NCBI GenBank assembly: GCA_033725935.1
Contig: MU867085.1
Span: 372,001 to 436,000, forward strand
Length of the DNA: 64,000 bases
Direction: 5' to 3'
DNA from: Cladorrhinum sp. PSN259
Taxonomy: Eukaryota > Ascomycota > Sordariomycetes > Sordariales > Podosporaceae
Below, one piece after another: positions 61,080 through 64,000 of the stretch; position 1 is the first letter of the stretch, and every line of letters begins with the position of its first letter. The position numbers and the translations under genes are program-made. The notes under the pieces are model-generated. The model ran no database searches. It was not told the DNA's origin and was given only the letters and a program-made list of their open reading frames with translations.

Positions 61080-63369
61080 ATGTCTAATAGCTCGAGCGTC
61101 ATTTCGAACCGAATTAGTGATCGGCCAACACCCTATATCGACCGTATCCTCCAGCGGCCGGTGATCCGCGAGGATATAGTGCTTGACCGTCTTCGGCGCA
61201 CTCTAGAAGCAAGACACGATTTCGCAAATCAATCATGTCAATACCCGCGAGTCGGTATCATGGACTGGAAGTCAGGCGATATCCAGTTGAGACAGTTCAA
61301 TATGACCTCATTGGCGCGGATTAGAGGCTATGTGACGAAACATAACACATACACCAACTGGCGTTTAAAGTCTGCCATACAAATCTCAGCAACAGAGGAC
61401 GACCTTGAGCAGTGCTTGCTCAACATGGATGGCGTTGATGGTAGGGTCATCCTTCTGGAGCAGATGCCGTTCGAGGTTGTCGATGTTCTGGGTTCCATTT
61501 ACGAGATTGATCCCCAGTTTTGGGCACAGCATCACGAGCCTCGACATAACAGCTCGTGGTTGTGGGAGACGTCACAGCAATCGAAACCGTTTTTCAGTCT
61601 CAGGTGGTGTCATCCTGTTTCTGTCGACATCAAGAACCCACCGTGGAGTCACGAATGGGGACCTTCTACAGCGTCCGAGTATATGAAATACAATGACAAC
61701 TCAGAAGAGCTCTCCCAGTGGTTTCAGAGCTCTCTCACTCTGGGTCTAGAGTCTGAGCCAACCTGGCAATCGCCTCGTCGTAGGTTGAAAGGATTATTTC
61801 ATTCCGGAACCTTGATCACCGACGCAGGCTGCTTCGGTCGTGCTCCTGCTGGCCTTGACCAGTGTACTTCAATATACTTTCATCAATCCGACGATGCAAT
61901 ACCAAAAACAACGAGTAAGATATCTTCAGCCTCGCTTCTTAATACATATACTGGACTGACCAGACGACAAAGTCATCATCCTCGTCGATCCGAGTCCGTT
62001 AACGCGCGCTCAAGGGCAATTCGAAAAGAGGTTGTTGAGTGCAAGGCCATCAGCACCAACCTCTGTTCCTCCACAAGATATCGAAGACAGGTGGTCTTTG
62101 GACGATGTATGGGACTCGATACTGCACAATCACAACAGCGTTGCATTTCCTAAATTCTCCCCGCGCTTGATTGTATGGTCGATACTCGAAATTCTCCAGC
62201 GGGACCTCATCGCACTTGCATCAAGAAGTCACTTCTTAATTGAGGAGATTAGGCAGAGTATGAGAAATCCTGCCATGGTGCAAGACAACCTCAGATCTAG
62301 AAGCTGGGAGCATCTTCTTTCAAACTTGGCCGAACTCGAACCTGTCCATCGACACACACTAGAGACCTTCTCTATGGCGCTGGCAATACTTGATCCCCTA
62401 GAAAAACCGACCCTGCAGTTCTCACAAGGTCCTTTAGTGAGCTTGATAGACAAAACCCGCCTCTCACCAACCTCGGCGTTTCAGATGGAGCGGTTGCTTC
62501 ACATCCTGACTGAGACATCAACGGAAGTCGCCAAAACGCAAGCAGCCTTTGAATCCCGCATTGCTCTGGCCGAAAGACAACATCAGCTTCACGAAGCAAA
62601 AACAATGAAGAGACTCACGGAGCTGGCTTTTGTCTTTATCCCCCTGAGCTTGTCAACTTCGATTTTTGGAATGGAGCTGACCGAGTTCAAAGACGGTGTG
62701 CCGTTACTATACTGGGTCATCACCTCGCTTAGTCTGGTCTTTGCCGCTTATGCCTTTCGTCTGTTCCTCACCAGTCGTTTATGGAAGGGCATTCGACGCC
62801 TGTGGATCGACACGGTCGTGAAGCTCTATCCTCACTATCGTGGAGACGAGGCCAACATCCACAAATTTGCGTACATCACTGCTATCCCTTACCCTATCTA
62901 CAAGCCATTACTGGATTTTGTCAACTTTATCGACAACATCTTCACGTATCCAGCCGGTGTGCCATATCTGAACCCATACACCCGGACAGCAATCGTTATT
63001 TTCTATGTTGCGTCGCCATTGGTGGCCTTCCCGGTAATATGGACTCGCGAATCACTTAGCAGGGATGCCAAAATTGCTTGGACTGTGTTTGGGATTGCTT
63101 TATCTCTTAATTTGTGGGTATGGATTCCCCTGGGATTGATGTTTTGGGCCGGGCGCCACAACGACCTCAAAGGGGCTTTGTTTCTCCATATACTGCCAGC
63201 CCTCACCTTACTCTCTGCAGCTCCGCTGTTTACTATGGCATGGACATTGCCAGGCCTGAGTATCGAAGCACGCGGAGGCTGGACGGCTGCTGGGGCTGTC
63301 ATGATTGTTGGCGGACTGGGTCTTTTGGCGCTCCGAAATGCTGTAAGATTCAGGGGGCGGGTTAGGTGA
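61080..63369 (+). CDS. CorA-like divalent-metal transporter family protein with GMN changed to GME
   Basis: Exons 61080-61914 and 61964-63369; 746 aa, 49-nt intron (phase 1, read-through ...PKTTNDKVIILVDPSP). The long N-terminal cytosolic part (about 500 residues) is mixed alpha/beta. A coiled region (QMERLLHILTETSTEVAKTQ, ESRIALAERQHQLHEAKTMK) leads into the first membrane helix LTELAFVFIPLSLSTSIFGM as in CorA proteins. The signature GMN at its end is GME here, which may alter ion selectivity. Unlike bacterial CorA with two helices, four to five more membrane segments follow (VITSLSLVFAAYAFRLFL, AIVIFYVASPLVAFPVIW, LNLWVWIPLGLMFWAG and others). Plasma-membrane or organelle location is unknown. 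Confidence 0.85.
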
Positions 63370-64000
63370 GCAAACAAACATACACACACAGGGTAGTCAG
63401 GACACAGCCAGCGAGCCCTATCAACCGTGTATTTGATACCCTGCGCCTTTATCATTCGTCTTCTTGTTTCAGATTCTCTTTGTGTATTTATCTGCAACTG
63501 AGTTCCACTCTCTTGGAATAAAGAAGCCCGTCAAACATAATCCCCTTGTTCAAACGAAATCTTTATCTAAAGTCAAAAGCACTATTATTCTACTTAACAA
63601 GTATCAATTGGCGAACAGTTATAAAGAAAGAAACAAAGACAGTGTCGAGTACAATGGTCTTTGTCTCATACAATAAGCCTTGTTGTCATTGTCCGGACTG
63701 TACCCGAAACACCCAGTTTTGCATCCTCCTATTCGACCAGCTCCCACTAGAAGTAATAACGACGTATAAAGGCTGCGAGCCAAGGGGCGTTACCTTTAGT
63801 GGGATTGGGTCCCTTCTTTTTAGGGGCTTTTGACGCGGCGAAGTCGGATTAATGGAATTGAATTAGGAAGTTGGTTGTTGAAGGAAAAAAGAAAGTAATG
63901 GTAGGAAGTAGTGGTAGGGAGTAGTAGTAGAAAGTTAGTTAGTAGAAAGTGTTAAGGTTGATGTTAAGGACTATGTCGTTAAAGGTATAGTAGTAGGATA
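63370..64000. other. Intergenic to window edge, low complexity at the end
   Basis: The last ~150 bases are a purine-rich GTAGTAGTAGAAAGTTAGTT-type strip that may be simple-repeat or transposon-derived DNA. No gene is supported. Confidence 0.45.

Noticed and set aside
1..64000. CRISPR arrays, operons, bacterial-style ribosome sites
   Set aside because: The DNA is fungal nuclear; spliceosomal introns and dispersed single genes are seen, and no regularly spaced repeats of CRISPR type.

Overview
The window is nuclear DNA of a filamentous ascomycete (Pezizomycotina, most likely Sordariomycetes). Short introns (about 48-65 nt) with GT..AG ends and CTAAC/CTGAC-like branch sites run throughout. The gene families are fungal: DUF3176 membrane proteins, the NACHT_N domain of fungal NLR proteins, fungal rhodopsin-domain proteins, SRPK-like and APH-like kinases and berberine-bridge-like FAD oxidases. 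Intergenic stretches are long. I found 26 protein-coding genes (one cut by the left edge, one with an unresolved 5' end), three pseudogene relics, one tRNA-like locus and several repeats. All exon joins were worked out by hand from splice sites, frame and family conservation.

Layout. 0-5.2 kb: a truncated unknown gene, a flavin-reductase-like FMN protein, an unknown 400-aa protein and a secreted/GPI-type protein. 5.3-7.3 kb: a first FAD-linked oxidase. 8.8-12.7 kb: a luciferase-domain (DUF5519-type) membrane protein and a lone NACHT_N domain with no NACHT ATPase after it. 13.3-18.6 kb: two divergent DUF3176 paralogues. 19.4 kb: a disordered proline-rich protein.

20.9-36.4 kb is the most coherent block, a probable specialised-metabolism tailoring cluster: FAD oxidase, P450, rhodopsin-domain membrane protein, FAD oxidase, short-chain dehydrogenase, P450 and FAD oxidase. 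The pairs at 22.5/23.2 kb and 31.3/32.6 kb are divergent. Two of the FAD oxidases are clear paralogues with identical intron positions. No PKS, NRPS, terpene synthase, prenyltransferase, transporter or Zn2Cys6 regulator was seen inside it, so the substrate must come from elsewhere or from enzymes outside the window. About 5 kb further on (41.1-43.0 kb) are decayed fragments of the same short-chain dehydrogenase and FAD oxidase, in the same order and orientation, pointing to an old duplication of the right half of the block.

37-64 kb is mixed: an unknown 219-aa protein, a secreted protein, an acyl-protein-thioesterase-like hydrolase, an APH-like kinase, an MFS transporter, a small secreted protein, an SRPK-like kinase, a glyoxalase-fold protein, a membrane-anchored DUF3445/heme-dependent oxidative N-demethylase-like protein and a CorA-like transporter.

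The best candidate for something undescribed among the repeats is a roughly 287-bp SINE-like family. It has four copies here. Three carry perfect 14-15 bp target-site duplications, two of those three are 5'-truncated (one down to 39 bp), and all four share a 3' hairpin. A separate 321-bp element with 25-bp inverted ends lies at 54.8-55.1 kb.
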